A DNA stretch of 64,000 nucleotides from Nocardia vulneris (GTDB lineage Bacteria; Actinomycetota; Actinomycetes; Mycobacteriales; Mycobacteriaceae), in NCBI RefSeq assembly GCF_001613425.1, contig NZ_BDCI01000022.1:1-64000 (forward strand), written 5' to 3'. Within the stretch, counting starts at the first letter, position 1. Each line of letters opens with the position of its first letter. The translations under genes and the position numbers were made by a program. Shown one piece after another: positions 24,886-33,223 of the stretch. The notes beneath the pieces are model-generated. The model was not told the origin of the DNA. It did not search any database and was given only the letters and a program-made list of their open reading frames with translations.

Positions 24886-26088
24886 ATGGACGCGAAGTTG
24901 CGAAAGGCGGTGCGCTGCCTCGGTGTTTCCCAGCTGGTCTGCTGGGGTGTCACCTACTATCTCGTGGGCATCTTCGGCGGCAGCATCGGCGCGGATCTCG
25001 GCTGGAGCGAAACCCGGGTCCAGGGTGGGTTTTCGGTGGCGCTGCTGGTGATGGGCTGCGCTTCGCCGCTGGTCGGCCGCTGCATCGACCGGTTCGGCGG
25101 CAGGCCCGTTCTCGCGACCGGTTCGGTGCTGGCGGGGCTGGGCTGCGCGGGTGTCGCCACGACGAGCAGCGTTGGCTGGTACTGCCTTTCGTGGATCGTG
25201 CTGGGCGCGGCCATGCGGTGCACGCTCTACGATGCCGCGTTCGCGACGCTGGCCCGCCTCGGCGGTGGACACGCGAAACGGCCGATGTCGCAGATCACGC
25301 TGCTGGGCGGGTTGGCGTCCACGGTGTTCTGGCCGATCGGTCATGGTCTGGCCGAGGCCCTGGGCTGGCGCGGTGCGATGCTCGTCTACGCCGGATTCGC
25401 GCTGTCGACCCTGCCGATGCATCTCGCGATTCCGCGCCACGTTCCGCTACCGGTCGAAACCCGTTCTCCCGCAGCCGCACCCGTTGCCGCCGCCCGCGAT
25501 GACCGCGTTGCGGCGGTCTTGTACGCGGCGATCATGACCGGGGTGGGCTTTCTGGCCTCGGGACTGTCCGCCCATCTGATCGGCATACTCACCGGCCTCG
25601 GCTTGGCGGTCGGCACCGCGGTGTGGGTGTCGACCCTGCGCGGCATCGCCCAGTCCGCGGCCCGGCTCGGTGACGTGTTGTTCGGACGAAGCTTGGCGGC
25701 ACCGGATCTGAACCTGATCTCCCTTGCGCTGCTGCTGTTCTCGTTTCTCGTCGGCTTCGGCGGCGGGCGGGTGCTGGTGCTCGCCGCCGCCTGCGCCGCG
25801 CTGTACGGCGCCGGAAACGGGCTGGCCACCATCACCCGGGGCACGTTGCCGTTGGCCCTGTTTCCGGTGCACGGCTACGGGGCCCGCGTCGGACGACTGC
25901 TGCTGCCCAGCTTTCTGCTCTCCGCCGCCGGACCGCTGGTCTACGCCGTCGTTCTCGAAAACTACGGGGCCACCGGCGCTTTGACGTTGTCCGCGGTGCT
26001 CTCGGCCGGGATGGTGGCCGCCGGGTTCGCGCTACGACGCAGGGCCACAGCGATGGCCGCGAACAGTGCGACGGTGAGCCAGATGTAG
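24886..26088 (+). CDS. MFS transporter (12 TMS)
   Basis: A 400-residue major facilitator with about twelve hydrophobic helices. Motif A appears as LVGRCIDRFGGRPVL between helices 2 and 3, and GWRGAMLVYAGFAL is in helix 5/6. A Pro/Ala-rich cytoplasmic loop separates the halves. The N-terminus (LGVSQLVCWGVTYYLVGIFGGSIGADLGWS) resembles the oxalate/formate or YfmO-like uptake groups. The ATG at 24886 follows CGGAGGG. Control by the divergent LysR is likely. Its last 127 nt overlap the 3' end of the convergent GT87 gene, both readings having plausible protein character. Confidence 0.87.
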   Translation: MDAKLRKAVRCLGVSQLVCWGVTYYLVGIFGGSIGADLGWSETRVQGGFSVALLVMGCASPLVGRCIDRFGGRPVLATGSVLAGLGCAGVATTSSVGWYCLSWIVLGAAMRCTLYDAAFATLARLGGGHAKRPMSQITLLGGLASTVFWPIGHGLAEALGWRGAMLVYAGFALSTLPMHLAIPRHVPLPVETRSPAAAPVAAARDDRVAAVLYAAIMTGVGFLASGLSAHLIGILTGLGLAVGTAVWVSTLRGIAQSAARLGDVLFGRSLAAPDLNLISLALLLFSFLVGFGGGRVLVLAAACAALYGAGNGLATITRGTLPLALFPVHGYGARVGRLLLPSFLLSAAGPLVYAVVLENYGATGALTLSAVLSAGMVAAGFALRRRATAMAANSATVSQM

Positions 26089-27278
26089 GCGTTGCGGTAG
26101 AACAGGACCGGATGTCCGCGCGCGGCATAGTCGAACACGCTCACCAGCGTCGGATCGAGAAACGCCAGTACGCCACCGGAGACGAAGAGCGCCGTCACCA
26201 CGAATACCGACGGCACGACCAGACCACCACGGCGCAGCGCCAGATCACCCAGGTAGATGAGCAACGGCGCGAGCCAAACCCAATGGTGCACCCAGCTGAA
26301 CGGCGACACCGCCGTCATCGTGACGCCGACGCACACCACCGCGGGCAGTTCCCGTCCGGACAGCGACAGCCGGCGTGCCAGGTACAGGCAGACCGCCGCC
26401 ATTGCCGCGGCCCCGGCCAGCCACAGCACCTGATGTGCGCCCGCGACGCCGACCGAGCGGGCGATCATGCCGCGCAGGGACTCGTTCGACAGGTTGGCGG
26501 GCTCGCCGACGCGGGCCGGATCGATGAACGCGCCACCCCAGAACGTCACCGAATCCTTCGGCAGCACAGCGAAACCGACCGCCACCGTGACGAGGAAAGC
26601 GCCTGCGGCCGTCGCGGCCGCCCGGTAGCGCCGGGTGACGAGCAGGTACAGCACGAAGAAGGCGGGTGTCAGCTTGATACCCGCGGCGATACCGGTCAGC
26701 ACGCCCTTCCATCGCGACGTGTCAGGCAGTGCCAGGTCCGCGATGACGAGCAGCAACAGCAGGATGTTGATCTGCCCGAACGCCATCGTCTGCCGGATCG
26801 GCTCGCACCACAGCAGCAGTCCGCCGATCGAGCCGGCCGCGACCGCTAGTCGCAGGTCGCGCCGGTAGCCGAGCAGCGACAGCGCCGCCCAGCAGGAGCC
26901 GGCCAGCATGGCGAAGTTCCCGAAGCCGCCGACGAGGGTGTACAGATCACCGTGCAGCCAGCGCAGCGGCACGAACAGCAGCGCGGCGAACGGCGTGTAG
27001 ACGAATTCCCAGACGCCGCGGGTATTGCCGAGCAACGGACTGTCATAGACCGAAACCCCATGGCTCACCCGGTCACCGGCGATCTGGTAGACGCTCAAAT
27101 CCATCAGATGCAGCATCACCTGCCGGTGCTCGAGCACCTGCACCAGGTAGTAGCCACCCGCGACGAACCCGGCGACGACGATCGCCCACCACACCACCGG
27201 TGCGATGGTGCGCGGCTCGTGCTGCTCGGTCCCAGACGACGTCTCGATGTTCTCGATCGTCGATGACGACAAACTCAC
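25962..27278 (-). CDS. GT87-family polyprenol-phosphate mannosyltransferase-like membrane protein
   Basis: A roughly 438-residue polytopic GT-C glycosyltransferase of family GT87, to which mycobacterial PimE and other alpha-mannosyltransferases belong. These use polyprenyl-phosphate mannose on the outer face of the membrane to extend lipid-linked mannosides such as PIM or lipomannan. The acidic loop motif after helix 1 (LMDLSVYQIAGDRV) and GQINILLLLLVIADL are family-like, with about ten to eleven helices. The start is uncertain: I use a GTG at 27278 because residues encoded upstream look non-protein-like, but ATGs at 27323 and 27335 are in frame. The 3' end overlaps the convergent MFS gene by 127 nt. 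Confidence 0.8.
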   Translation of the reverse strand: MSLSSSTIENIETSSGTEQHEPRTIAPVVWWAIVVAGFVAGGYYLVQVLEHRQVMLHLMDLSVYQIAGDRVSHGVSVYDSPLLGNTRGVWEFVYTPFAALLFVPLRWLHGDLYTLVGGFGNFAMLAGSCWAALSLLGYRRDLRLAVAAGSIGGLLLWCEPIRQTMAFGQINILLLLLVIADLALPDTSRWKGVLTGIAAGIKLTPAFFVLYLLVTRRYRAAATAAGAFLVTVAVGFAVLPKDSVTFWGGAFIDPARVGEPANLSNESLRGMIARSVGVAGAHQVLWLAGAAAMAAVCLYLARRLSLSGRELPAVVCVGVTMTAVSPFSWVHHWVWLAPLLIYLGDLALRRGGLVVPSVFVVTALFVSGGVLAFLDPTLVSVFDYAARGHPVLFYRNAYIWLTVALFAAIAVALRRSANPAATIPAESTADNVKAPVAP

Positions 27279-27412
27279 TCCCAGCGATCGGACTCCGTTT
27301 GCGCCACCCCACGGTAGTGGCATCCCGGCGCGCATTCCACCGGGGCCACCTGGGTATCTCCTGGGAACATTTGTTCAAGACAGGACACCGCGACATCGGC
27401 GACAGTAGAGAT

Positions 27413-28240
27413 ATGCGCAGCTACGAGGTGGGGACCGTCCCCATGGACCGTGATGTCGAGGACGGCTGGGAGGTCGTGCATCCGACCGCCGAGGCCGCCC
27501 TCGACGGCGTGCTGATGGCCGGGTTCCGCGATCGCGCGGGCGCCGGGCTGGACCTGCGGGTGCTGCCGCAGCCCACGGTCGTCGTCATCATCGGCATCGG
27601 GGACAACCCGGTCACGGTGCACGGTGCGGCCGGATCCCGGGCGCTGCCGAGTTTCGTCGCCACGTTGTCGCCCGGCCCGGCTCGGATCCACGGGGATCGC
27701 GTCGAATGCGTCGAGGTGCGTCTGTCGCCGCGGTCCGCCTACAGCCTGCTCGGCGTCTCGCCCCGCGAACTGAACGGGTCCGTCACCGGGCTCGGGGAGC
27801 TGTGGGGACCGCAGGAGCGGCGGCTGCGCGAGCAGCTCGCCGACGCCACGACCTGGTCGCGGCGGCTCGCACTGACCCGTGCGTTCCTCGTGCAGCGGGG
27901 CGCGGCGGCGCCGCCGATGGCGCCGGAGGTGGCGGCCTCGTGGGACACCATCGTCGCCCATCGGGGTCAGATCCGGGTGGACGACCTCGCCGCGTCCTGC
28001 GGCTGGAGCCGAAAAAGGTTGTGGGCCAGGTTCAATGATCAGATCGGTCTGTCCCCCAAACGCGCCGCGATGCTGGTCCGGTTCGACCATGCCGCTCGCG
28101 CGCTGCGCGCGGGCAAGACCGCCGGTGAAGTCGCCGTGACCTGTGGGTACGCCGATCAACCGCACCTGAACCGGGACCTGCTCGCATTGGCCGGCTGCAC
28201 GCCGAGCGCGCTGGCCGGGCGGGTGACCTCCGCGGGCTGA
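27413..28240 (+). CDS. AraC-family transcriptional regulator
   Basis: A 275-residue regulator with a C-terminal AraC-type double HTH in about the last 90 residues: IRVDDLAASCGWSRKRLWARFNDQIGLSPKR, then AGEVAVTCGYADQPHLNRDLLALAGCTPSAL. The N-terminal ~165 residues form an effector or dimerisation domain of the kind seen in actinobacterial AraC proteins next to methyltransferases or SRPBCC genes. The ATG at 27413 is chosen; the ribosome-binding site is weak. It may control the O-methyltransferase that follows in the same direction 84 nt later, or the divergent GT87 gene. Confidence 0.87.
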   Translation: MRSYEVGTVPMDRDVEDGWEVVHPTAEAALDGVLMAGFRDRAGAGLDLRVLPQPTVVVIIGIGDNPVTVHGAAGSRALPSFVATLSPGPARIHGDRVECVEVRLSPRSAYSLLGVSPRELNGSVTGLGELWGPQERRLREQLADATTWSRRLALTRAFLVQRGAAAPPMAPEVAASWDTIVAHRGQIRVDDLAASCGWSRKRLWARFNDQIGLSPKRAAMLVRFDHAARALRAGKTAGEVAVTCGYADQPHLNRDLLALAGCTPSALAGRVTSAG

Positions 28241-28254
28241 GCCGCTCCCGGCTC
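28239..28254 (+). terminator. Short stem-loop after the AraC gene
   Basis: GAGCCG, CTCC loop, CGGCTC: a perfect 6-bp stem that starts within the AraC stop codon. It may end the AraC transcript before the methyltransferase gene. The stem is short and lacks a U-run. Confidence 0.35.
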
Positions 28255-28324
28255 GCACTCCTATTGCTGCGCCTTCGTACTGCGTTGTGCGCGTTGCCAA
28301 CCCGAGAAGACAGGAAGTACACCC

Positions 28325-29389
28325 ATGTCCGACACCGATGTCCGCGCCACCGAAAGCGCCGACCGCGACCTGATCGTCCGGCTCGCTTTCGGCAGTTTCG
28401 CCGCGCAAACCCTGCGCAGCGCAATCGAATTGAAGATAGTGCCACTGCTCGGCAGCACGCCGCGGCAGGCCGCCGAGGTGGCCGCGGCGGCCGGGACCGC
28501 GCCCGACCCCACACTCCGGCTGCTGCGCGCGCTGGCCGGATTGGGACTGCTGACCGAACACGACCCGGGCTCCTTCACCTCGACTTCCGCGGGGGCGCTG
28601 CTCGATCCGGACACCCCGGAGTCGCTGACGTCGTTCGTCCGGATGTTCACCGACCCGGCGATCATCCGGGCCTGGGAACATCTGGACGGCAGCATCCGCA
28701 CCGGCGACATCGCGTTCGACCGAGTATTCGGCACCGATTTCTTCAGCCATCTCGCCGAACGTCCCGAGCTGTCCGCCGAATTCAATGCGGCGATGAGCCA
28801 GGCGGTCGCGGAGACCGCCGCCGCGTTGCCGACCGCATTCGATTTCGGCCGATTCCACTCGGTCACCGATGTCGGCGGTGGCGACGGCACCTTGCTCGCC
28901 GCCGTGCTGGCCGCGCATCCGGAGCTGCGCGGCGTCGTCTTCGATACCGCGGAGGGCTTGGCCCAAGCACCGAAAACGTTGGCGGACAACGGTGTCGGCG
29001 ACCGCTGCACGCTCGGCGCCGGTGATTTCTTCCGTGCGGTGCCGACGGGCTCGGACCTCTACCTGATCAAGAGCGTGCTGCACGATTGGACCGACGAGCA
29101 GGCCGTCACCATCCTGCGACACTGCCGCGAGGCGCTGCCGCAGAACGGTGTCGTGTTGATCGTGGAACCGGTACTGCCCGCCGTCGTCGATCCCACCGCC
29201 GACAGCGCCGACGGCGGGATCACCTATCTCAGCGACCTCAACATGCTGGTCAATGTCGGCGGCCGGGAACGCACCCGCGCGGACTTCGCGGATCTGTGCG
29301 CGCGGGCGGGGCTGCGGCTCACCGCGGTGACACCGCTGCTCGCGGCCGCGCCCTACTCGCTGCTCGAAGCCGTGGCCGCCGAGCGCTGA
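28325..29389 (+). CDS. SAM-dependent O-methyltransferase (acetylserotonin/caffeate type)
   Basis: A 354-residue class I methyltransferase of the plant-COMT/hydroxyindole type used in natural-product tailoring. The N-terminal ~100 residues are the winged-helix dimerisation domain (AIELKIVPLL, then TPDPTLRLLRALAGLGLLTE-like text). The SAM motif is VTDVGGGDGTLLAAVLAAHP, and the catalytic region VLHDWTDEQAVTILRHC carries the conserved HDW histidine, the general base. EPVLP lies on the late strand. The ATG at 28325 follows CAGGAAG. No biosynthetic genes lie beside it apart from the AraC regulator. Confidence 0.9.
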   Translation: MSDTDVRATESADRDLIVRLAFGSFAAQTLRSAIELKIVPLLGSTPRQAAEVAAAAGTAPDPTLRLLRALAGLGLLTEHDPGSFTSTSAGALLDPDTPESLTSFVRMFTDPAIIRAWEHLDGSIRTGDIAFDRVFGTDFFSHLAERPELSAEFNAAMSQAVAETAAALPTAFDFGRFHSVTDVGGGDGTLLAAVLAAHPELRGVVFDTAEGLAQAPKTLADNGVGDRCTLGAGDFFRAVPTGSDLYLIKSVLHDWTDEQAVTILRHCREALPQNGVVLIVEPVLPAVVDPTADSADGGITYLSDLNMLVNVGGRERTRADFADLCARAGLRLTAVTPLLAAAPYSLLEAVAAER

Positions 29390-29396
29390 GGACAGG

Positions 29397-29693
29397 TCAG
29401 ACGCCTGCGGCGCCGCCCTGCATGGCGATGACGAAGCCGCCCTCGCCATTGGCGTCGGTGCCGGTGTCGAGGACCTTGTCGTCCAGGAAGGCGGCGGCCT
29501 GCTGGTCGAGGAAGATTCGGGAGCCGTCGGCGTTCAGGACCTGGTCCTGGGCGCCCGGCGCCGCGGCGACCTCGAGCTGTAAGGTCTCGGCGCCGTCGGT
29601 GGTGGAGATGCGCAGGCCCGCCTCCTGCGGCGTGCCGTCGGCGGAGGTGATGGTGCGGACAACCTCGATGGCGGTGGGGGTGAGCATCAACAT
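29397..29693 (-). CDS. HesB/IscA-fold protein lacking cluster cysteines
   Basis: A 98-residue protein with the A-type Fe-S carrier fold: MLMLTPTAIEVVRTI, GLRIS, a central strand pair, GSRIFLDQQAAAFLDDKVLD and a Gly-rich C-terminus. IscA, SufA and HesB proteins bind clusters through three Cys, one mid-chain and a C-terminal Cys-Gly-Cys. This protein has no cysteine at all; its C-terminus reads GEGGFVIAMQG where that motif would be. It therefore cannot be a normal Fe-S carrier. Databases often call such actinobacterial homologues adhesin or HesB-like. AAGGAA precedes the ATG. It converges with the methyltransferase gene. Confidence 0.8.
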   Translation of the reverse strand: MLMLTPTAIEVVRTITSADGTPQEAGLRISTTDGAETLQLEVAAAPGAQDQVLNADGSRIFLDQQAAAFLDDKVLDTGTDANGEGGFVIAMQGGAAGV

Positions 29694-29886
29694 ATGTCTG
29701 GTTCCTTCCCGCTGTCGTGCGAGTCAGCCGGTGCGGCGGACTCCGGAACGCAGGCCGACCGTCGACATGCCACCGCGGCGGTCGGCACCGGCGTTCTCTG
29801 AGGGGTAGCCATGAGCCATGCCCCGAAACTTCCTTTCTCGGGACACTGCGCATTTCGCCTGCTCGGCGCCGCACTGTGACCCTCGC

Positions 29887-29910
29887 CGCACCGGCCGAGC
29901 GGCCGGTGCG
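29887..29910 (-). terminator. Stem-loop after the NTF2-fold gene
   Basis: CGCACCGGCCG and its exact complement separated by AG, an 11-bp GC stem, 22 nt downstream of the NTF2-like stop on the minus strand. It is likely a rho-independent-type structure without a U-run. Confidence 0.6.
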
Positions 29911-29931
29911 AGACGGGTCTGTGCGGAAAAC

Positions 29932-30291
29932 TCAGTTGACCTTCGGCTGGCTGATCACACACAGCCAGGTGCCGTCGGGCTGTCGACGCAGCACGTCCAC
30001 GGTGATCTCGCCGTTGGGCCATTGATGCGCGCTCAGTGCGATATCGCCCATCACGAGCGGCTGCTGCCGCGCACCGATCTCGAAAACCGGTCCGGTAGCG
30101 AGGAATTGCGCGTAGGCCTCGCGGATCGCCGGGATGCCGCGGACCACCGGGCCACCGGGTATCGCGAGCACGGCGTCGGGCTCGTACAGCGCGGCCAGTC
30201 CCGTCGCGTCCCCCGCCGCCACCAGGTCGACGAACACATCGATCACGTCCTCCGGCTGCGCAATGCCCACCCGGCTCTCGATCTCACTCAT
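29932..30291 (-). CDS. NTF2-like/SnoaL-fold small protein
   Basis: A 119-residue protein of the NTF2-like cone fold (SnoaL/ketosteroid-isomerase/YybH group). Typical text is DVIDVFVDLVAAGDATGLAALYEPDAVLAIPGGPVV (split across helix and strand), then RGIPAIREAYAQFL and a C-terminal DGTWLCVISQP. Members include small isomerases, cyclases and many proteins of unknown role in which the pocket binds a small hydrophobic ligand. No definite catalytic pair can be assigned. The ATG at 30291 is used. It lies 238 nt upstream of the HesB-like gene, with a stem-loop between, so they are probably separate transcripts. Confidence 0.8.
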   Translation of the reverse strand: MSEIESRVGIAQPEDVIDVFVDLVAAGDATGLAALYEPDAVLAIPGGPVVRGIPAIREAYAQFLATGPVFEIGARQQPLVMGDIALSAHQWPNGEITVDVLRRQPDGTWLCVISQPKVN

Positions 30292-30475
30292 GCCCGCCAG
30301 CGTCGCAGACCCGCCGCGCGCCGCGCGAAAACCCGTACAGCCCTTGTCAACTTCCCATGTCCACCACCCCTCGCCCGCCGCCCCTGGGCCACGACGCGAA
30401 TATCAGCTATGTTTCAGCTACCAGAACTGCCCGACTCGACGCCCGAGCATCGTTTGATCCGATCGAGGAGTGTGC

Positions 30476-30970
30476 ATGAACATCACCGCAAAGCTGGCGG
30501 GAATCGCCGTCACGGTCGCCGCGGCACCCCTGCTGAGCACGACATCGGCGCAGGCCGTCACCCCCGACACCGTCTATTTCAGCTACGGCGACGAGGTGAA
30601 CTGCGCGATCACCGCCGACGGCATCGTCGGCTGCGATGTGACACCGAATCGCGTGCCCGCCGTCGCGGTGGGCGACACCTGGGTACCGCTGCCGGTCCCG
30701 ATCAATCAGGTCATCATCGACCAGCCGGAACTACCCGCCCATCCAGGCGTCACGCCCAAGGCGTTCACCCTGCCGGGTGGAAATCCGCGGATGAGCGATG
30801 TCAAAACCGGCGAGGGCTACGCCAGTATCGAGGTCGCGCACGGCGGCGCGACCTGCGTCGCGACCGGCGGGCACTACTCCGGCCCCGGCCTATCCTGCAC
30901 CGCGAAAGGCCATGCCTTCTCGCTCTACGCCACCGGCGGCGGCTTCCGGTCCGGCGTCCTCATGAGTTGA
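30476..30970 (+). CDS. Small exported protein of unknown function
   Basis: A 164-residue secreted protein: signal peptide MNITAKLAGIAVTVAAAPLL ending at SAQA, then a beta-rich mature domain with four cysteines (VNCAIT, GCDVTPN, TCVATGG, SCTAKGH). The motif FSYGDEVNCAITADGIVGCDV and the late GHAFSLYATGGGF resemble a group of nocardial and mycobacterial exported proteins of unknown function with two disulfides. The ATG at 30476 is 5 nt after GAGGAG; a GTG at 30470 lies on that site. It stands alone upstream of a TetR gene. Confidence 0.75.
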   Translation: MNITAKLAGIAVTVAAAPLLSTTSAQAVTPDTVYFSYGDEVNCAITADGIVGCDVTPNRVPAVAVGDTWVPLPVPINQVIIDQPELPAHPGVTPKAFTLPGGNPRMSDVKTGEGYASIEVAHGGATCVATGGHYSGPGLSCTAKGHAFSLYATGGGFRSGVLMS

Positions 30971-31007
30971 GGGGTTCGAGCGGGTCAGCCGTCACGTAAC
31001 GGTTAGT

Positions 31008-31049
31008 GTTTCGAAACCGCTGAGTTTTCGTATTTGATAGCATCCGAAA
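31008..31049 (+). promoter_or_regulatory. Leaderless promoter and palindromes of TetR gene
   Basis: TAGCAT at 31038-31043 lies 6 nt before the ATG at 31050, as expected for a leaderless -10 box. GTTTCGAAAC at 31008-31017 is a perfect 10-bp palindrome, and TTTTCG (31025-31030) pairs with CGAAAA (31045-31050) across the -10 region. Either dyad could be an autoregulatory operator. Confidence 0.5.
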
Positions 31050-31628
31050 ATGACCGTGCCGCTCGGGCGTCGTGCGCGTAAGAAGGCCGCGACCCGCCAG
31101 AATATCGCCGATACCGCGCTGCGGCTGTTCTCCGAGCGCGGCTACGACGCGGTCGGCATCCGGGACGTGGCGGCCGAGGCGGATGTGGCCGTCACGACCC
31201 TCTTCTCGCACTTCGCCTCGAAAGAGGCCTTGGTCTTCGAGCGGGACGACGACTTCGAGCAGCGCCTGCTGCAGGCGGCCACCGATCGGCCGGCGGACGA
31301 AACGCTCATGCACGCGCTGCGTCGCGAAATCCACGCCCTGGTGCAGCACTGCACCGGCCCGGACGTCACGACCATCTGGAAGATGATCGACGAATCGGCC
31401 GCCCTGCGGGAGTACGAGAAAACGATGCGGCTGCGTCACGCGGAGTCGCTGGCCACCGCCATCGCCACCGATCTCGGCCTGTCCCGGACGCCGGTGGCCT
31501 GCCGGACCATCGCCAGATTCGTGATCGACGCCTATTCCGTGGCCCGCGAGGCACCCGATCCGGCCGCCGCGGTGGACGAGATCTTCCAGATGATCGAGGC
31601 CGCCTGGAGCGTCGCCGAATTCAGCTGA
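31050..31628 (+). CDS. TetR-family transcriptional regulator
   Basis: A 192-residue TetR regulator. The HTH spans about residues 12-58 (ATRQNIADTALRLFSERGYDAVGIRDVAAEADVAVTTLFSHFASK), and the C-terminal domain is a helical ligand-binding bundle. There is no ribosome-binding site; a -10 box 6 nt upstream indicates a leaderless mRNA. The 3' end overlaps the convergent FGGY kinase gene by 8 nt. Target unknown: autoregulation through the upstream dyads is likely, and there is no divergent neighbour within 80 nt. Confidence 0.88.
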   Translation: MTVPLGRRARKKAATRQNIADTALRLFSERGYDAVGIRDVAAEADVAVTTLFSHFASKEALVFERDDDFEQRLLQAATDRPADETLMHALRREIHALVQHCTGPDVTTIWKMIDESAALREYEKTMRLRHAESLATAIATDLGLSRTPVACRTIARFVIDAYSVAREAPDPAAAVDEIFQMIEAAWSVAEFS

Positions 31629-33063
31629 GCCGGTGCCACTGCGCCAGATCCGTGTGCAGGTCGCGCAGCGCGGCGTGCACGGATCGATAGGTTTCGTACA
31701 AACCACGCAACCGACCGACCGGCGCCGCCGGCACGAACGACCGGTCGACCGCGACCGCCGCGCGCGCCGCCGCGGTCACGTCCGGGTAGATGCCCGCGCC
31801 GACCGCACCGAGCAGAGCCGCGCCCAGCGCCGCGCTGTCGTGCACCCGCAATCGTTCGACCGACCGTTCCAGCACGTCGGCGTGGATCTGCCCCCATAAC
31901 GCGCTGCGCGCCCCACCACCCGAGAACGCCACGCCGGGAAGCTCGAATCCGCAGGCGGTCTCGACGGATTCGAGCACGTGCCGGGCCGACATCGCCACCC
32001 CGTGCAGCACCGCGAGCGACATATCCGCCGTCGTTGTCGCCGAACTCATCCCGAGGAAGCTCGCGCGAACCTCCGCGTCCCACAACGGCGCTCGTTCACC
32101 CGCCAGGTAGGGCGTGAACAGCACGCCGGGCTCGCCCGCAGCAGCCGATTCGAAGACTTCCGCCAGACTCAGCCCGGACACCTGGCTCCACCAGCGCACG
32201 GCATCCCCGCCCGCCTGCGTCGGCCCGGCATGGACGTACAGCCCGGCGCGCGGCGGGAAGGTGACGATCCCGCCCGCCGGGTGTGCCTGCGCGGACGCGC
32301 CCGCGACCACCAATGACGTTCCGCACGAGATCATTCCGCGGCCCGGCTCGGTGGTGCGGGTGCCGAACACCGCGCTGTAGGCGTCCATCGTGCCCACCAC
32401 CACGTCCGCGCCGTCGACCCGTCCCACCGTGTCCTCCGGAGCCAGGATCTCCGGCAACCGCTCCCCGAGTCCGTCGACGAGCGCCACCGCCTCGGCCAGA
32501 TAGCCGTCCGGCCCCGCCACCCGTACCGCCGCCAGCAGATCCGTCGCGACCCGCCCGGTCAGTTTCGCGGCGACGAAATCCTTGGGCCCCAGCACCCAGC
32601 GCGTCCGCGCCCACAGGTCCGGGTCGGTGCGCGCGAACCATTCCGCCCGCGCGCCGACGAACGACGCGTCGAGGGTGATCGCCGATCCCCAGATCCGGAC
32701 CTTGTCCGCGTCGTCGAAGCGGGCGTCGAATTCCCGGGCGATCTCCGCACAGCGCTGGTCCTGCCAGATGATCGCGGGCGCCAGCGGCGTCAGCCGATCA
32801 TCCACGCACACATGGGTATTGACCTGACTGGCCAGGCCGATCGCGCGCACCGCACCCGCGGGCACCGCCGACAGCACGGCACGCATCCCGTCAACGCAGC
32901 CCCGCCACCAGTCCATCGGATCCTGTTCGGCCCAACCGGGTTTCGGCCTGCTGGTCGGATACGGCGTCGTATGCGCCGCCACCTGATCACCCGCCACGGT
33001 GAACGCGACCACCTTCACCGCGGTAGTCCCGATATCGATACCGAGCAACAACTCCCCCGACAT
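31621..33063 (-). CDS. FGGY-family carbohydrate kinase (xylulokinase-like)
   Basis: A 480-residue sugar kinase of the FGGY/actin-like ATPase fold. The N-terminal phosphate-1 motif is LLGIDIGTTAVKVV, the sugar-binding region contains WAEQDPMDWWRG, the adenosine region includes CGTSLVV and GGGARSALWGQIHADVL, and both ATPase domains are complete. Substrate choice among xylulose, gluconate and glycerol-like polyols cannot be settled; the Trp-rich active site text is xylulokinase-like. The start at 33063 is preceded by GGGGGACGGG; an ATG at 33090 is also in frame. No sugar transporter or isomerase lies beside it. The TetR gene at 33224 is divergent and may regulate it. Confidence 0.85.
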   Translation of the reverse strand: MSGELLLGIDIGTTAVKVVAFTVAGDQVAAHTTPYPTSRPKPGWAEQDPMDWWRGCVDGMRAVLSAVPAGAVRAIGLASQVNTHVCVDDRLTPLAPAIIWQDQRCAEIAREFDARFDDADKVRIWGSAITLDASFVGARAEWFARTDPDLWARTRWVLGPKDFVAAKLTGRVATDLLAAVRVAGPDGYLAEAVALVDGLGERLPEILAPEDTVGRVDGADVVVGTMDAYSAVFGTRTTEPGRGMISCGTSLVVAGASAQAHPAGGIVTFPPRAGLYVHAGPTQAGGDAVRWWSQVSGLSLAEVFESAAAGEPGVLFTPYLAGERAPLWDAEVRASFLGMSSATTTADMSLAVLHGVAMSARHVLESVETACGFELPGVAFSGGGARSALWGQIHADVLERSVERLRVHDSAALGAALLGAVGAGIYPDVTAAARAAVAVDRSFVPAAPVGRLRGLYETYRSVHAALRDLHTDLAQWHRLS

Positions 33064-33210
33064 CCCGTCCCCCGCAGCCCCAGCGCTCATCCCCGCAGTC
33101 TCGCAGAGCGCGCGGACCGTGGGCGAGACCGCCGGTTCGACGAGCGCGCCGGAAGCACCGCACCTGCGCCACGGTGGCGTCGAGCAGATCGAGAGCCGGG
33201 CTGGCGGCGG

Positions 33211-33216
33211 TAGATT
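33211..33216 (+). promoter_or_regulatory. -10 box of a leaderless TetR mRNA
   Basis: TAGATT ends 7 nt before the GTG at 33224, with no ribosome-binding site between. This is the spacing of leaderless actinobacterial promoters, in which the transcript begins at the start codon. Confidence 0.6.
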
Positions 33217-33223
33217 GGCCCTC

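Noticed and set aside
28239..29389. Natural-product gene cluster around the O-methyltransferase
   Set aside because: The flavin monooxygenase, methyltransferase, START-domain and SDR genes are scattered over 50 kb with separate regulators, and no polyketide or peptide synthase is present.
27275..29449. 724-residue minus-strand frame opposite AraC and the O-methyltransferase
   Set aside because: Low-complexity Arg/Gly/Gln-rich shadow; the plus strand carries two well-recognised protein families.
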